Assembly (NCBI GenBank): GCA_936450465.1
Contig: OW388298.1
Coordinates: forward strand, 11,886,163-11,950,162
Source of the DNA: Gibbula magus
Lineage: Eukaryota; Mollusca; Gastropoda; Trochida; Trochidae
Reading direction: 5' to 3'
DNA: 64,000 bases
Shown here: positions 34,461 to 47,049 of the stretch, piece by piece
How the letters are laid out: each line of letters opens with the position of its first letter
Numbering within the stretch: position 1 is the first letter of the stretch
Position numbers and translations under genes: made by a program
Notes under the pieces: generated by a model
Databases searched by the model: none
Seen by the model: the letters and a program-made list of their open reading frames with translations, nothing else
What the model was told of the DNA's origin: nothing

Positions 34461-37400
34461 GAAAGAGAGAAAACAAATTAAGTCCAGCAAAAGGATAGCC
34501 ATTGCTTTAATAGCTACCTAGGTAGGAAGTGGGACACGAAATAGAGTTGAGTAGCTACATGCAATTACCGAATATTAAAATTAATTTGAAATTTTCATGT
34601 AAATGCGTTGAACATTTTGAATTTGTTGACATGTTGTCCACCGTCAGTCCGTCTGTAAACCTTTCCTTGCTTCTACTTCTTCCCCAAACCCACTATCTCA
34701 AGAGAATTGAAATCTTTTGTAAAGACTCATTGGCCAATGGATATTACAAATTGTATATTTGGTGGCTCTCTAGCCCCTAATAAGGACCACAGGTGCCCCA
34801 TTTAAATACTTCTTTTCATCTCCTCCTTCAGAACAAAAATAATTATAAATCTGATCAGATCAGAAATAATGAGCAAAAATATTAATAGATAAAATCAACA
34901 ATCGAATTATGGGTACATAACATCGAGCAGTATTATTTTCATCTGTAGATCTAGCATAATCAGTCGTCAAAGACCACCAAGCTGACCCAAATACTGCAAA
35001 TAACGTTCAACAACGTGCATTAAGTCAGAGCAAACATAAACAATGATACACAATACTAAAATTATGTTAGCTTATTTGATAAAAGATTTTTAAGACAGGC
35101 CCAGTTAGGTGTTGTCTTATTATGTATGTTAGCATTAACCTCAGTGATAATGAATACCTGAAATGGAATACATAGTGAGGAACAGAGCTCATGCCTCTCA
35201 TGTGCAGCGTGTGACCCAAGAAATAAAATCGGCAACCTTTCGACTGTTATGAGCCAAGAACATCTGTTCCAAACCACAGGCCCAAGAAGCCGCACTATCT
35301 TCGTCAATTTAAACCAGTACCAAGCCTATCTAGTAACCATCAAGGCCATCCTCAGCCCCGGAAACAATTACCCTTCCATTCCATTCATAATCAGCATCCC
35401 GTATGTAAAGACAATTAAATCAGCCACCACATCCGACGACTACTCAAGAAACAGGCTAACATCAATGTATTTTTCAAAAGAGGATAAGAACATTATTCGT
35501 GCCACTGGTAGACCATCCCCCACCATGGTGTAGTTTTCCACATTCCATAATCCCTCTCAATCAACAGCTATCTTATTGTCCAACTGGCTTCTCCGCTGCC
35601 TATCTACTGTAAACACACTATGAACATCAAGCAATGTCATTTATAATCATGTTGTATATCAACCCACTTAAATTGAAAAAAAACACATATGCAATGCCAT
35701 AATCATCTTCCCACAGAAAGGTGAAAACGTATCGAAATAAATTCTACCCGTTTTTTTTAGCTTGGCCTAAAATGATGCCAAACGCGTTATTTGATATTTT
35801 ATAATAAACAAAAACAAGCAAAAAAATAAGTGTTGCTCACTAATACCCTGACTGTTAAATTACACTAGTAGTACACTACTGCAATTACCACCGATTTCAA
35901 CTTTATTTTGGAAATTAATTCATTGTATACCATTCTCATGCTTCACCCCCTATGTTTGTATCACAAATTCCCATTGTATACCATTCTCATGCATCTTAAT
36001 CTCCCTGATTGAACATTTGAAATGGATGAAATGAATAGTTTTTCTGTAATTGATCGGACAAAAAATGTCTTCGGAAGGTCGGACAGAAGGAAGGAATCGT
36101 TGGTAATACTATATACCAAGACAGTTGGTCGGGGGTTCAAAAATGTGAAATCATTAATGATAGTTTCACATATGCGCAATCTATGAATGTATCCAGTTTG
36201 GCATCATAACAGTCCGTACACTCCACGTGACAACTTCATCTCTTTGACGTTTTTATTATTGATTAAAGGTTAATGAAAGCGAATTGTAATTATGTTATTG
36301 CATCAATTGAAACCTAAAGGGGTACACAAGGCATTATAAGTTCTGGACTGTCCAAATACTCTCAAAATGTGTGCCTTAAATTTTCGCAAATGTTTGAGAC
36401 CCCAAAAAAGTGGAGAAATTGTACGAATTAGAAAAGGTTTTTTCCAGTCTAGATATAGATCAAGTCTATTACATTCAAGCGTGAAGTATTGAATTTGTGG
36501 TCTACTCGGACAATTTCATCATGATGGGGATTGTAGCAGGATTTGAGCCTGTTAACTAAATGCTTAAAACTATTTTTATTTAAAATCTGTCCTGCTTTTA
36601 GTAGGCCTATGTGGCAATGTATAGCTGCAAACGCCTTTGTTGTTACCATCGGGAGTTAATTTTGCCAGCTGAGGAAATGTGGCATATAGTTCTTAAAACC
36701 AACAAGCTTTGCTAAAAAAAAAAACTCAAAGCCATCAGACGACCAGATGTCACCGATACAAGTATAACCACCATCAAGAAATCTAAGCCATGGCTTTCCC
36801 TTCACAAGGGTTGGGGGACAAGCCATCACCGAGTCTGCTGTTCAAACTAAGTTGAAGAATACGTCAGTAACTCCAAAAGACGACTTTCAACAGAAGAAGG
36901 CATCGACGGAAGGAAACATCATAAGTGCCTATAGCATGCAGCTGACTACATGAACGTGCAATCTTGTAATGAATAAATGGAGGCTGCAGAAGACATTAGT
37001 TTAGGATTATACCAAGTATGAGTCAGGAACAAGGTAGAACAATATCGGATGATGAAAAATAGAGCCATTGGCTATGTTGCTCATCAGCCTTTATTTAATA
37101 TTATATGTAAGTCAAATTATACATAAGATAAATGTTTCCAGAAGCAGTTTTAAAAAGTTACAGTTTCTCTTTCACATAGACCAAAGGGCCAGGACACACG
37201 ATTCCAGCTCTTAGTTATGGAGATGAAAACTTAATGAAACTATATGGTCTCACCACTCTGACCCTCAGTAAAGGTCAGGGAGTCAGTCCATCTCACTTAT
37301 AATCCATAAATGAGCTTTTACAGACGATTCCAGTATTCAAGCACTTTCGCTTTTGGTGTTTTTAGGGCATCTGACAATGAGGCCACCACATCTACAGTTT

Positions 37401-38150
37401 ACCCTCATTAGCCAAGAGGTCTGTTCAAGATTTCAACTTTCTATTGGTTTTACTTCTGGTGAAGAAGACACGAATATTTTTAATGGCGTTCCCCATAAAC
37501 CTACATATATAAATGCCTATTGCTATCAAGCCTACAAAATCATTTTTAAAATGTTTCTGATTTACATACATGTCCTACGTGGAGAAAGGGAGAAACAACG
37601 TGACTTTCAAAACGCAGAACAAACGTACCAGAAGTTTTCCCAGGGCAGTGATTGAAGACAAACATTTAGTGCAACAGTAATAATTAAATGTGGCCAATCC
37701 GATCATGACTGTGAATTCAGCACAAGAACTACCCCCTTCCACGGACTCCTACATATCAAACCCATGTCTTACTGATGAGAAGGACTCCACAACTGTTTCA
37801 CAAACAGAGGAAACAAACAGTATTTTGAGTGACAATACATGTTCATCAATCACTGAAAGCAACTTGAGAAAATCAATTCAAAATCTGTTGGAGTGAGAGT
37901 GGTGGTTGGAGGTCACGGGGTATTATACCTCCAACCCCCTCCCCTTCATTAAAATTCTAAAAACCCGCTTTGAAAAGTATTGAATTATCGGGTCCCTCTT
38001 TGCAGTGATGGTGAGTACTAGAGATGCAGCATTATAGTATCCTGATTGTACTTTTCAAAGGAGGAAAAGGTTTCATCATTGCCAAACAAAAATAGCGTAT
38101 GGTTTCTATCATAACACATCTTAGAACCGTGATTTAAGTACATGTCTTAC
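34461..38150. other. Proposed 5' UTR intron of P450 copy 2
   Basis: Colinear with 15372-19515. About 195 bases at 37385-37580 are specific to this copy. It holds the small open frame at 35249-35533; no other gene is seen. Confidence 0.55.
35249..35533 (+). CDS. Small open frame of unknown function (pair of 16196-16501)
   Basis: A 94-codon frame, MSQEHLFQTTGPRSR to RATGRPSPTMV. The central part reads FIISIPYVKTIKSATTSDD. It looks closer to an intact ancestor than the partner, which has frame-shifting indels in the middle. No family is recognised. Confidence 0.22.
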   Translation: MSQEHLFQTTGPRSRTIFVNLNQYQAYLVTIKAILSPGNNYPSIPFIISIPYVKTIKSATTSDDYSRNRLTSMYFSKEDKNIIRATGRPSPTMV

Positions 38151-38295
38151 CTGAACGTTCGTGGCGCCACAATGAACTAACTTAACTGGAAAACAAGTCT
38201 TTCCCAGTCGCAGTCGTTAAAATTCTTCCGATTTACCAGAGCTCGTAGCTCATATACTATGTTAGTAATATATTTCAAGTCACGTGACACGACCA
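38149..38295 (-). promoter_or_regulatory. Shared promoter and first-exon-like segment, copy B
   Basis: It has GTCACGTGAC at 38279-38288, a TATATGAG-like motif near 38255 on the minus strand and, about 105 bases further, a consensus donor CAG|GTAAGACATG with its GT at 38149-38150. The donor and the acceptor at 34459 would define a 3.7-kb 5' UTR intron of P450 copy 2. The exon has no long open frame. Confidence 0.45.
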
Positions 38296-39079
38296 GGGCC
38301 ACAGCTGGAGCTGCCATACAGCAATGCAAGATGTCAGTCAAACTGGGGTCCGCCTTTAAGTCAGAAGGCCCATTAGTCAGAAATCCGTGTGTCAGAAAGC
38401 CTGTTATATCTGACTGAAAGAATTCTGTCTAACGGGCCTTAACTGACAAAAAAATGCAATTTGGGCTTCTGACTAAAAGGGTGCGTTAAAATGTGTGAGA
38501 GTATTGTACGTTTCTCACATTATGATAAAGTACTTAAGAAACGTTAGGTAACTTTAGGTTCAACGTCACTTTCAAAAGTTGCTTTTCTTCTTTCATACCG
38601 TCCTGTATTATAGCAAATGTTTTAGAATGGAAAAGACTGGCACATACAAAATACAACTTTGGCATGTTCCATAGCAGCTAAGGCTATCCTTACTAATATC
38701 AGAAGTTGAATGTTGCATTTCTTTCCAAAATTCGTGTTCAACATTCGATTTCTTTTTGTATCAATCTTAGATTGTGACATGTTTACACTGCTTTCACGAC
38801 GAAACAAACTAATAAAAAGGAACGACGTAATTATTCACTAATTGTGCACTTTCATTAAGAATTGCGCGTTTTCGCTGACGCTTGGTCTGACATGGGGTCT
38901 CGGGCTGATGAAAACACTGATACAATACTATATATGTATAGCTCGAAATAAGAACGATATCCGTGTCGTCAATTTTACCGCAAAAGGGATTCTACCAGAG
39001 CCTAAACATATAACTCACTTGTAACAGACGTTACGTTGGAAATGAACGACTTGAGGGACAATGAGGTTGGAAGAATATT

Positions 39080-39155
39080 GGGGGATGTAGTTCAGTTGGT
39101 AGAGCGTTTGCTTATCAGCTAATCAGAAGGTTTAGGTTTGAATCCCGACTACCTC
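39080..39155 (+). repeat. tRNA-like sequence, copy B
   Basis: Same as 20715-20790 with CCCGACTACC for CCAGACTACC. A and B boxes are present, the stems are imperfect. It was duplicated together with the segment. Confidence 0.55.
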
Positions 39156-40022
39156 ATAGCTACCTGGTCCATCCGGGTATTTTCGGAGCAGGATGACGTC
39201 ATAGACAATTGTTGCTTCCTCTCTTGACGCTCTGTATTATAAGTATCAATATTTTCAACTACATGGTACCAAAAGCACACTCAAATTTCAATAGTGCTTT
39301 ATGTAGTAAGAATAATAACGGATTATCATTTGCTTGGATTAAGCTGCTCTCATTTGTATCCTTTGTGTCTACATAGTTTTAGCATAGCTACGACAAATTG
39401 ACAAGAAACGCGAAATATACACTAAAAAAGGTTGGGATCGAGAAAGCTTGCTTTTATTAATTCCATTTCTAAATGCCATTTAAACACTTAACCAATTTAT
39501 TTTGCCATCTAGTTAAAGGATTATTAAACGGGAGAAATCGTTGCGCCATTTGCCATAAAGCAATAATTTGATTTGTTTTAAACATGAAGAATACTTTTGT
39601 CTGTATAATTTTAATTATATCAGATGATCTGTATTAGTCATCTCATATCCAATTAATAAGCAGCAGCTGCACAAACGTAATTGGCTTTGCTACTTTATGA
39701 TTTGCAGAGATCAAATAAATTATATCCCTGTACGTCAGCATTTATGCAACATGTTCATATTTATTGTAGAGGAAACATTACATTGAGGTGCAAAATAGTC
39801 GATGATAATCATAGTGAAAGTGTTTCCCTTGGTTGTAAATGATCTCAGTGGAGTAACTATCCCCCTCAAAACCCAATTATTGACAGGGTAAATAATAAAC
39901 TGATGTCCAAAAGAAAGAACACCAAATAGTTTTTGGATTAAAAACATTATTTGTGAACGGATATTCATAAAACTTTACAGGAACGTGTGAAAACCTTCTA
40001 CCTATTAATTTCTTCTTTTAAA

Positions 40023-40480
40023 GTTTGTGAAACTGCGAAAACTGTCGCGCGAACTCGGATTTTCGAAAAAGTGATATGCAAGCATTCCACGAAATGCACG
40101 TGCTGACAAACAGTATAAAACCCCCAATTATCAATAATCATGTTGTTAAATCAATCTATATCCTTAAACAAGCTCTGTTTTTAATCTCCTTAACAAGCTG
40201 TGTACATCAACCTCATCTGCTGTATAAACACTGTAAATCATTCTCTCTGGCTTCTACTCAATATGTGTACATCAAGCCTATCTACTGTAATAACAACTCA
40301 AAATCTTCTCATCTTCCTCTATTGTATAAACACTACTTGTCTATAAACCCTGGGAATTTGTTCAACTGTACCACCTGCTTGACAACGACATTAGTATCTA
40401 TGTCGAAACGTCGCCTATACAGAATAAAGAAGTTATGTATCCATAAAATTGTTCTTCATTATTCATCACCTCAACTTCTA
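40023..40480. repeat. Insert of unknown repeat in copy B
   Basis: The A/B colinearity breaks at 40022. This stretch has several diverged short repeats (TGTACATCAACCTCATCTGC, TGTACATCAAGCCTATCTAC, CTGTATAAACAC) and ends with a diverged copy of the CGAAACGTCGCC dispersed repeat. An open frame crosses it (40076-40705), but only its last part resembles a protein, the Tc1-like transposase. Confidence 0.45.
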
Positions 40481-40484
40481 GAAT

Positions 40485-41812
40485 GCCCATCAAAGAAGTA
40501 TAAAACCAGCAGAAGACACGAGACATTGTCGCAGTATGAAAGGGCGCACAGGAAAAATGCCACGCCTGACTGCAAGTCAGAGAAAGAGAGTGCCGTAGGA
40601 ATGAACCAGAAAGGAGCTTCACATGCCCACATCGCAAGAACGTTCGGCTGCACCAGACTGTTTCGACGGTTACGCCACACGGGCCAGACTGCAGACAGGC
40701 CTTAAAGTGAGAGACCACTGGTGACCACGCTCCTAGAGGACTGCTACATCTGGAGAATCCACCTAAGAAACGATTCATTGCTGCAAAGCAACGGCACTCG
40801 GACATCGCATTAGTCGACAGACTGTGTCAAGGCTTCTACAGGAACATGGTTTCCGGGCATGGCATCCATACCGAGGAGTTGTGCTTACCCAGCGACATTG
40901 ACGTAACAGGCTACGCTTGGCAAGGCAAGTTCGATGCTGGCAAGTCCGAAACTGGTCACGTGTCCTTTTTCTGATGAGAGCGGATTCTGTTTGATCAGAG
41001 CTGATGGTCGTCAACGTGTTTACAGACGTGCTGTGGAACGGTTAGCTCCATACTGTGTTCAGGTAGTCCTAGCGTATGGAGAAGACGATGTGATGGCTTG
41101 GGGAGGAATATGTGGTTAACTGAAAACGAGGCTAACCCTCATCCATGGCAACCTGAATGTGCAGAGGTACACGGATGAGATTCTGCAGTCAGTTGCCCCC
41201 CCCCCCCCCCCCCCCCCTTTCATCAACCAACAGCCCGTGGCATTGTCTTCCAGCATGACATTGCAAGACCTTACATAGCCAGACTAGCATAGAATGTTCT
41301 CAACAACAAGAATGAGCATGTTTTAGCGTGGCCTGCTTGTTCCCCAGACATGAACTCGGTCGAACATTTGTGTGACCACCTTGACTGACAGAGTAGGAGC
41401 AGATCCGTACCCCCAGCAACCCGGCAAGAACTTGAACGTTGTCTGATTCGTGCATGGAATCAGATTTCACGTGACGTCATTAGACGCCCCACGTCATCCA
41501 TGCACAGACGCATTCTTGCTTGTATCGATATTAAAGCAAGATCCAATGACTCTACAGTGTACATGTTGTTGTAAATAACCTTCTGTGTACGGACACATTT
41601 CGAATTCCCATTTTTCAATCCCAGTGTGTCTCTGTCCATTGTCATCTTATTGTTTGTTATCGATGTAATGTGTTTACATATAATTTATGCAGAATTAAAA
41701 GGCTTTATTAAATAACCCAATCATTTTGTCAGACTTGCCTTTGTTGTTTTTTAATTACTTGTCAAAGTGATGGTATACTTTCTTTTGGACGGTAGTTTAT
41801 ATCCACATCGAA
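40485..41812 (+). pseudogene. Tc1/mariner-type transposase relic, near full length (copy B)
   Basis: Decayed DD34E element. In order: N-terminal helix-turn-helix frame (near 40520-40705, KGASHAHIARTFGCTRL, then GQTADRP), middle part (near 40965-41118, FSDESGFCLIRADGRQRVYRR and MAWGGICG, holding the first catalytic Asp block), RLTLIHGNLNVQRYTDEIL (near 41130-41185), then the second Asp block and SPDMNSVEHL (41240-41370). The second-Asp motif DNARPHTAR is changed to DIARPYIAR. Frameshifts, stops and a run of 22 C at 41196-41217 break it. The 3' tail matches 21910-22290. Confidence 0.85.
41196..41217. repeat. Poly-C run of 22
   Basis: It sits where the copy A relic reads GTCCTCCCTTTC. The expanded homopolymer lies inside the Tc1-like relic, and its length may be unreliable in sequencing. 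Confidence 0.9.
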
Positions 41813-42131
41813 ACGGTTTGTAGCTTATCCTCTTGAGTGTATTAAATCAAATAAACACCTGTTTTTCTTTGAGAACGATAATGATATATATTTTACATTA
41901 ATAAATAATAAAAGTGATTGGCGTATTTTAAAAAAAACCTTTTACTGAATTCAATTTAATTGGTAATCACTGGGTGGTGCTTAATAAATGAACAGGTGCA
42001 TATAACTTACGCCGAGTATTCATTTGTTTTGACCTGACCACACCTCTTAAAGTCCATTTCACTCAGAGATAGTCACGCAAAAAGAGAGTTCGCTTCAAAC
42101 ATTAATAACTAGGACATGTTACAATAGCGAT

Positions 42132-42644
42132 AAATAAACCTACGGGCAAAAGAAAGTATAGCACTCACTTGTTTTCGATTAATTCAATATTTTAAAGAAA
42201 TGAGATGCATTTGATTGTGGCACGATACAATAGCACCTCTCGGCAATAGTTTGAATGACTTAATTGGTGACTATTTTTATTTTTTAACTAAAATATCATT
42301 ATTTAAAGTAGAGAGTGGTAAGAAATGAAATTTACACCAACATGACCCTTACCATGTTCAAAATGTTGTAAATGTGTGCAGGACGAAGCACATTTATTGA
42401 TTTTCACACAGAGTATGTGTTATATGTCGATGAACAGTTTATCAAAAATAATTTGGGGGAATTTCCAAATTTAAATTTTAAATTTTAATTTTTAAAAATT
42501 CAAACCGCGTAGAGGTATTCTTTGACTGATTTAATGTTTTGGACTTATTTCCCAAACTAGCCCGTTTTTTAATACGACGTCGAAAATTATACATATGATA
42601 AATATAACTGAGCCATGTACTTTCTTTTGCCCGTAGGTTTATTT
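42132..42644. repeat. 27-bp perfect inverted repeat flanking about 460 bp
   Basis: The arm 42132-42158 (AAATAAACCTACGGGCAAAA...) is exactly complementary to 42618-42644, with weaker complementarity outside. It is conserved in unit C2 (about 45891-45917 and 46397-46423). It resembles a non-autonomous foldback element. Confidence 0.75.
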
Positions 42645-43233
42645 GCATTTGTAAAATTTCCGTGATTCATTGTTATACAACACCGGCAAATTAAGCGTTT
42701 AAAACCTCCGGCTAGCGCCGTCGGTTTTAAACTAAATGTGCTGATGTTGAACACATTATAAATGTTTAAGCACAACTTGTGCCAATTCTGTTTCCATAAT
42801 AAATATTGATATTGCGAAGTTGGTACCACGTGACAGCTTCTTGGAGTGGCATTTTAGAAGTTGAGGTGGCAAGATATGCCCGTCCTCATCAGTTCTTCAT
42901 TTGCTTGATAACGACACAATAATCTTTGCCGAAACGTTGCATATCCTGAACAACGAAGTTGTTATCCGTATTTTCTCTTCATACTCACCATTTGATAGTT
43001 CCAAGTTAACTTGTCTAAGATGGAAATAATATACAGATTGACACAGGTAAATAAGAAAACATGTAAGAACAGGAAGACTTTCTGGAAAACAACTTCTTTA
43101 ATGCGAAAATACACGCGGTTTCGGAGTTATAGTGTTATAGTTTTTGCAGTAATGGTATCGTGATTGTACTTTACAACGGAGTAAAAGGTTTAATTTTTGC
43201 CCAACAATAAGAAATACAGAAACGTTTCTACTT

Positions 43234-43915
43234 ACATTAACGTTCGCTGCCCACAACTCTTTCCCAGTCGCTGTCGGTAAAATTATTCCGATTTAACAAC
43301 CAAACCTTTTAGCTTATACACAATTTCAGACATTTGGCGTAGTAAAGATAAATGGTTAAACATTTCTGAAGATTCTGCTTCACGAACCAGGGCAAGAAAT
43401 GCCAAACATCAAAAACTAGAGGAAGCACTTTATGTTTGGACAAATGAAATGACCAGTAAAAATGCTGCGGTCAGTGATGATATTTTGTTAGTAAAGGCAA
43501 AGGAATTTGGTGATAAAATGGAAATTAATGATTTTGGCTATTCTTTGATCAATATGCGTGTGTCCTTCAAGCCATTGAGTACGCAATCTGTAATCGGTAA
43601 ATTCTTCAAACCTGAGTGAGTTAGTTCAATGTTTTTAACATGTACGTCTAGAAATGATTTTGTGCAATGATTGTTTTATTAATATATGTATCCCAGTTGT
43701 TATGTGTTTGAAATAAAACTCATTTGATATTCTAAATACGTTGTCTTCTGTATGTATATTCAAAGGGGAGTAACTCCATCTTGTTTGGTTCATTTCAGCA
43801 GTCCGAACGTTTCACTATCCGAACGTTTTTGATGAAAAACGTAAGTGTTCGGATTATCGAGGTCTGACTGTATATGCCACGTTAGAAATAGATTTCAAGT
43901 CACGTGACACAACCA
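43234..43915 (-). promoter_or_regulatory. Shared promoter and exon-like segment, copy C1, split by a Tigger relic
   Basis: Donor-like AAT|GTAAGTAG on the minus strand (GT at 43234-43235) and GTCACGTGAC at 43899-43908. The two parts, adjacent in copies A and B, are separated by about 550 bases of Tigger-derived sequence. No gene with a recognisable coding region follows on the minus strand before the P450 copy 2 unit. Confidence 0.4.
43319..43870 (+). mobile_element. pogo/Tigger-type remnant with CENP-B-like DNA-binding frame (copy C1)
   Basis: A 96-residue frame (43329-43619, no ATG at its start) reads DIWRSKDKWLNISEDSAS, then KLEEALYVWTNEM and DILLVKAKEFGDKM, the pattern of a Tigger/CENP-B helix-turn-helix domain. 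It runs straight into PLSTQSVIGKFFKPE and a stop, so the DDE catalytic part is deleted. The 3' end (43800-43870) has the complement of a Tigger-like terminal repeat (CCTCGATAATCCGAAC) next to TA. The 5' terminal repeat is not evident. The corresponding uninterrupted sequence exists at about 19610 and 38255. Confidence 0.7.
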
Positions 43916-45150
43916 AGGCCACAGCTTGAGCCGCCATGCAGCAATGCAGGGCATCAGTTAAAGGGACTGTGTGGTGGTATTCAATACCAACACGTATTGT
44001 GCGTTTCTCACATTATGATAAACTACTGAAGAAAACTCCAGGTGACTTCAGGTTCAACATCAAAGGTTGCTCCTATCATACCGCCCTGTATTCCTGCAGG
44101 GTAACCACAACACACGTGTCACTATACGTGCACGTGCATGTATGTCCTAATGTTCATGAAACATAGTACATAAAGCGAAATAAAGTTCCATATTCGTTGT
44201 TAATGATATAAATTCAGACATACACATCCCCTCGTGATCACACTGGCACAATATTCTAATGCAAACGGTTTTAGAATGGAAAAGGCAAAATAGCACGTGT
44301 TGGCGACATTACAAATTTGGCATGTTCCATAGCAGCTATAAGGCTATTTTCACTAATATCAGAAGTTGAATGTTGCATTTCTTTCCAAAATTGGTGTTAA
44401 ACATTCGATTTGATTTTGTATCAATCTAACATTGCAACATGTTTACACTGCTTTCACGATAAAATAAACTATTAAAAGGAACGACGTCATTATTCACTAA
44501 TTGTGCACTTTCATTTCAGTGTCCGTCATGTTAAAATTGCTCGTATTCGTTGACGCATCATTGCTGTAGGGTAGGGTCTTTTTCTCTACCCTTCAAAACA
44601 TGAATGGATAATGTTTTAAAAGGTTAACATTTATTTTAGCTGTTTCTGTAGACGTGATGTAGACCTAAATGTTTTTCAGTCCGATTGGAGGATCATATAT
44701 CTTGCATGTATGGGGTCTGTATGGCTTTTGCTCCTGGAGTTACACCCTTTGATTAGGAAAAGAAAAGTTAATCTCAAATATATTCTTGATGAACTGTTGC
44801 ATACAATATTGGGCGATAGACGTTTATTACGAATACGATGCACCCATTTTGTTTCTTTTTTTATGACATAAGCGAACCAGTCATATTTACTTCACAAATT
44901 ACTTTCAATAAAGCATGTTTTAGCACATTAGTAAGTCCATATATTTGACAGGTTATGAAGCTGCTATAAAAGGTGGGCCTTTACACTGCAATATCGACAT
45001 TACATGTATCGGCCAATAACGTATATCAGTCAATAAAACTTTCTATATCTTTCTATATATTTTATTTTTATATAAGTTAATTATTTAATATATAAATTGT
45101 CAGAACTGTGTATGTATGTTGGCTTAAATGCATAATTTTCATATGTGCAG

Positions 45151-45252
45151 AAAGAATTAAAGATACAGCAAGTGATATGACAGGTGTCATGTTCCCCTCA
45201 AACATCTTAAGAGTACTGAGGTTGCCTTCCTTTCGATATCTTCTTAACAAAG
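45151..45252 (+). other. Exon-like 102-base segment (unit C1)
   Basis: Flanked by an acceptor-like TTTTCATATGTGCAG and a donor-like AAG|GTATGC. It encodes about 33 residues (RIKDTASDMTGVMFPSN and onward to LLNK) with phase 1 at both ends. The copy at 48979-49080 differs by a single silent base. A related diverged segment follows at about 45343 (CKDAGSDVTSED). No family is recognised, and it may be part of a broken gene or mobile element. Confidence 0.3.
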
Positions 45253-47049
45253 GTATGCATATTTTTTCTGTTTTCATAATCGTAAAAAGAAAATACTGAT
45301 TATCTTTAATCCCATGTAGCCTAAATTTTACATATGCCCAGCAAAATGTAAAGATGCGGGAAGTGATGTGACAAGTGAAGACAATAAGGCGATTATCAAA
45401 ATCTGTGCTTCTTTGATATAAATAAGTGTAATCTTTAATTATTTTGTTCATAAAAAAAAGTAGTTATTTGTATAAATGAATTGACATTTACTTCAGGATG
45501 TCATTGTAATAGTTTTGTTTAAATGTTCAGTGTTAACGATTTTTGTTACAGGATAATTTGAAATGATTACCCTTAAGAAATATACAAAATACAATAAATA
45601 ATAAAGATCTATGTACAAAATCAGTGATCAATAAGTTCTTTGATATATATTTTACAATAATAGCAAAAAAGTGATTGGCGTATTTAAAAAAACAACCTTT
45701 TACTGAATTCAATTTAATTGGTAATCACTGGGTGGTGCTTAATAAATGAACAGGTGTATATAACTAGCGCCGAGTATTCATTTGTTTTGACCTGACCACA
45801 CCTCTTAAAGTCCATTTCACTCAGAGATAGTCACGCAAAAAGAGAGTTCGCTTCAAACTCTAATAACTAGGACATGTTACAATAGCAATAAATAAACCTA
45901 CGGGCAAAAGAAAGTATAGCACTCACTTGTTTTCGATTAATTCAATATTTTAAAGAAATGAGATGCATTTGATTGTGGCACGATACAATATCACCTCTCG
46001 GCAATAGTTTGAATGACTTAATTGGTGACTATTTTATTTTTTAACTAAAATATCATTTTTTAAAGTAGAGAGTGGTAAGAAATGAAATTTACACCGACAT
46101 GACCCTTGCCATGTTCAAAATGTTGTAAATGTGTGCAGGACGAAGCACATTTATTGATTTCACACAGAGTATGTGTTATATGTCGATGAACAGTTTATCA
46201 AAAATAATTTGGGGGAATTTCCAAATTTTAATTTAAAATTTTAATTTTAAAAAATTCAAACCGCGTAGAGGTATTCTTTGACTGATTTAATGTTTTGGAC
46301 TTATTTCCCAAACTAGCCCGTTTTTTAATACGACGTCGAAAATTCGAGATATTTGACTTTGAAAATTATACATATGATAAATATAACTGAGCCATGTACT
46401 TTCTTTTGCCCGTAGGTTTATTTGCATTTGTAAAATTTCCGTGATTCATTGTTATACAACACCGGCAAATTTCAGCATTTAAAACCTCCGGCTAGCGCCG
46501 TCGGTTTTAAACTAAATTTGATGATGTTGAACACATTATAAATGTTTAAACACAACTTGTGCCAATTCTGTTTCCATAATAAATAAAATATGTTCAAATA
46601 AAGCACATATTGATATTGCGAAGTTGGTACCACGTGACAGCTTCTTGGAGTGGCATTTTAGAAGTTGAGGTGGCAAGATATGCCCGTCCTCATCAGTTCT
46701 TCATTTGCTTGATAACGACACAAGAATCTTTGCCGAAACGTTGCATATCCTGATCAACGAAGTTGTTATCAGTATTTTCTCTTCATACTCACCATTTGAT
46801 AGTTCCAAGTTAACTTGTCTGAGATGGAAATAATATACAGATTGACACAGGTAAATAAGAAAACATGTAAGAACAGGAAGACTTTCTGGATAACAACTTC
46901 TTTAATGCGGAAATACACGAGGTTTCGGATTTATAGTGCTATAGTTTTTGCAGTAATGGTATCGTGATTGTACTTTACAGCGGAGTAAAAGGTTTAATTT
47001 TTGCCACACAAAAATCGCGTTTCTATCATAAGAAATACAGAAACGTTTC

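Larger units (their letters stand above)
41886..45643. repeat. 3.8-kb tandem duplication, unit C1
   Basis: Colinear with unit C2 (45644-50880) at an offset of about 3.76-3.83 kb, starting at ATATATTTTACA. It includes the 27-bp inverted repeat, the dispersed CCGAAACGTTGC repeat, a Tigger relic, the GTCACGTGAC promoter-like segment and exon-like sequences. From about 43250 to 44540 it also matches 38200-38870 upstream of P450 copy 2, so it is itself part of the older locus duplication. No P450 coding sequence is seen. Confidence 0.8.

Noticed and set aside
42457..42466. GGGAATTTCC as an NF-kB site (also near 46213)
   Set aside because: A single 10-base match in AT-rich DNA with no nearby gene; conserved only by the recent duplication.
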